Assembly (NCBI GenBank): GCA_947383875.1
Contig: CANDEX010000043.1
Span: 1 to 13,706 of the forward strand
Reading direction: 5' to 3'
From: an uncultured Azospirillum sp.
GTDB taxonomy: Bacteria > Pseudomonadota > Alphaproteobacteria > RF32 > CAG-239
Length of the DNA stretch: 13,706 nt
In this document: one piece after another, positions 13,652-13,706 of the stretch
Layout of the letters: each line of letters starts with the position of its first letter
How positions within the stretch are numbered: position 1 is the first letter of the stretch
Translations under genes and position numbers: made by a program
The notes under the pieces: model-generated
What the model was told of the DNA's origin: nothing
The model's input: the letters and a program-made list of their open reading frames with translations, nothing else
Database searches by the model: none

Positions 13652-13706
13652 ATGGCAAAAGAGAAATTTGAGCGGACGAAGCCGCACTGTAACATAGGTA
13701 CGATTG
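13652..13706 (+). CDS. tuf: Elongation factor Tu (5' end only)
   Basis: Eighteen codons are visible before the window ends, reading MAKEKFERTKPHCNIGTI, the invariant start of EF-Tu that leads into the GHVDHGKT nucleotide-binding loop outside the window. The protein is the GTPase that brings aminoacyl-tRNA to the ribosome. Cys at position 13, in place of the more common Val, is typical of many alphaproteobacteria. The ATG at 13652 has AGGA 8 nt upstream. No separate promoter is evident in the 54-nt gap after tRNA-Gly, so it is probably read from the tRNA promoter. Confidence 0.95.
   Translation, partial: MAKEKFERTKPHCNIGTI

Overview
The window looks like a chromosomal piece of an AT-rich (roughly 40% GC) Gram-negative alphaproteobacterium, plausibly an uncultured gut or host-associated lineage. 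The evidence is an EF-Tu start reading KPHCNIGTI (the Cys variant is common in alphaproteobacteria), an outer-membrane beta-barrel protein, a lipoprotein, murQ, and strong sigma70-type promoters (TTGACA boxes). The taxonomic call is inference.

Layout. (1) Positions 1-249 hold 2.35 perfect copies of a 106-bp tandem repeat that runs off the left edge. (2) Positions 275-2763 are a run of minus-strand single-gene units, each closed by a hairpin terminator: a DUF805 membrane protein, an unrecognised 236-aa protein, a small outer-membrane barrel and a small lipoprotein. (3) Positions 2987-5419 (plus strand) encode an 810-residue membrane-integral H+-pyrophosphatase, apparently of the divergent, lysine-containing, K+-independent group. 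(4) Positions 5420-6423 are about 1 kb without a credible protein gene but densely structured: a pseudoknot-capable 3' UTR, then at least two independent promoter-RNA-terminator modules (about 206 and 234 nt) and two further candidates ending in terminators. No RNA family was recognised. (5) Positions 6424-13236 are one minus-strand operon, in transcription order murQ, rlmB, a GldA-type ABC ATPase, a very large fusion of ABC-2 permease + GldG-type domain + DUF4340, and a cation diffusion facilitator. The last three genes overlap at their junctions. (6) Positions 13396-13706 hold tRNA-Tyr(GUA), tRNA-Gly(UCC) and the first codons of tuf on the plus strand.

How it fits together. Section 2 is cell-envelope inventory. 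HppA uses pyrophosphate, a by-product of biosynthesis, to pump protons. The minus operon joins peptidoglycan recycling (murQ), rRNA modification (rlmB), an exporter-like ABC system resembling the gliding/auxiliary Gld transporters, and a metal exporter. The tRNA-tuf cluster is a conserved translation locus. The most original material is the RNA-rich spacer at 5420-6441, where two RNAs share a hairpin with a GUAACA loop on a stem whose bases differ but still pair.
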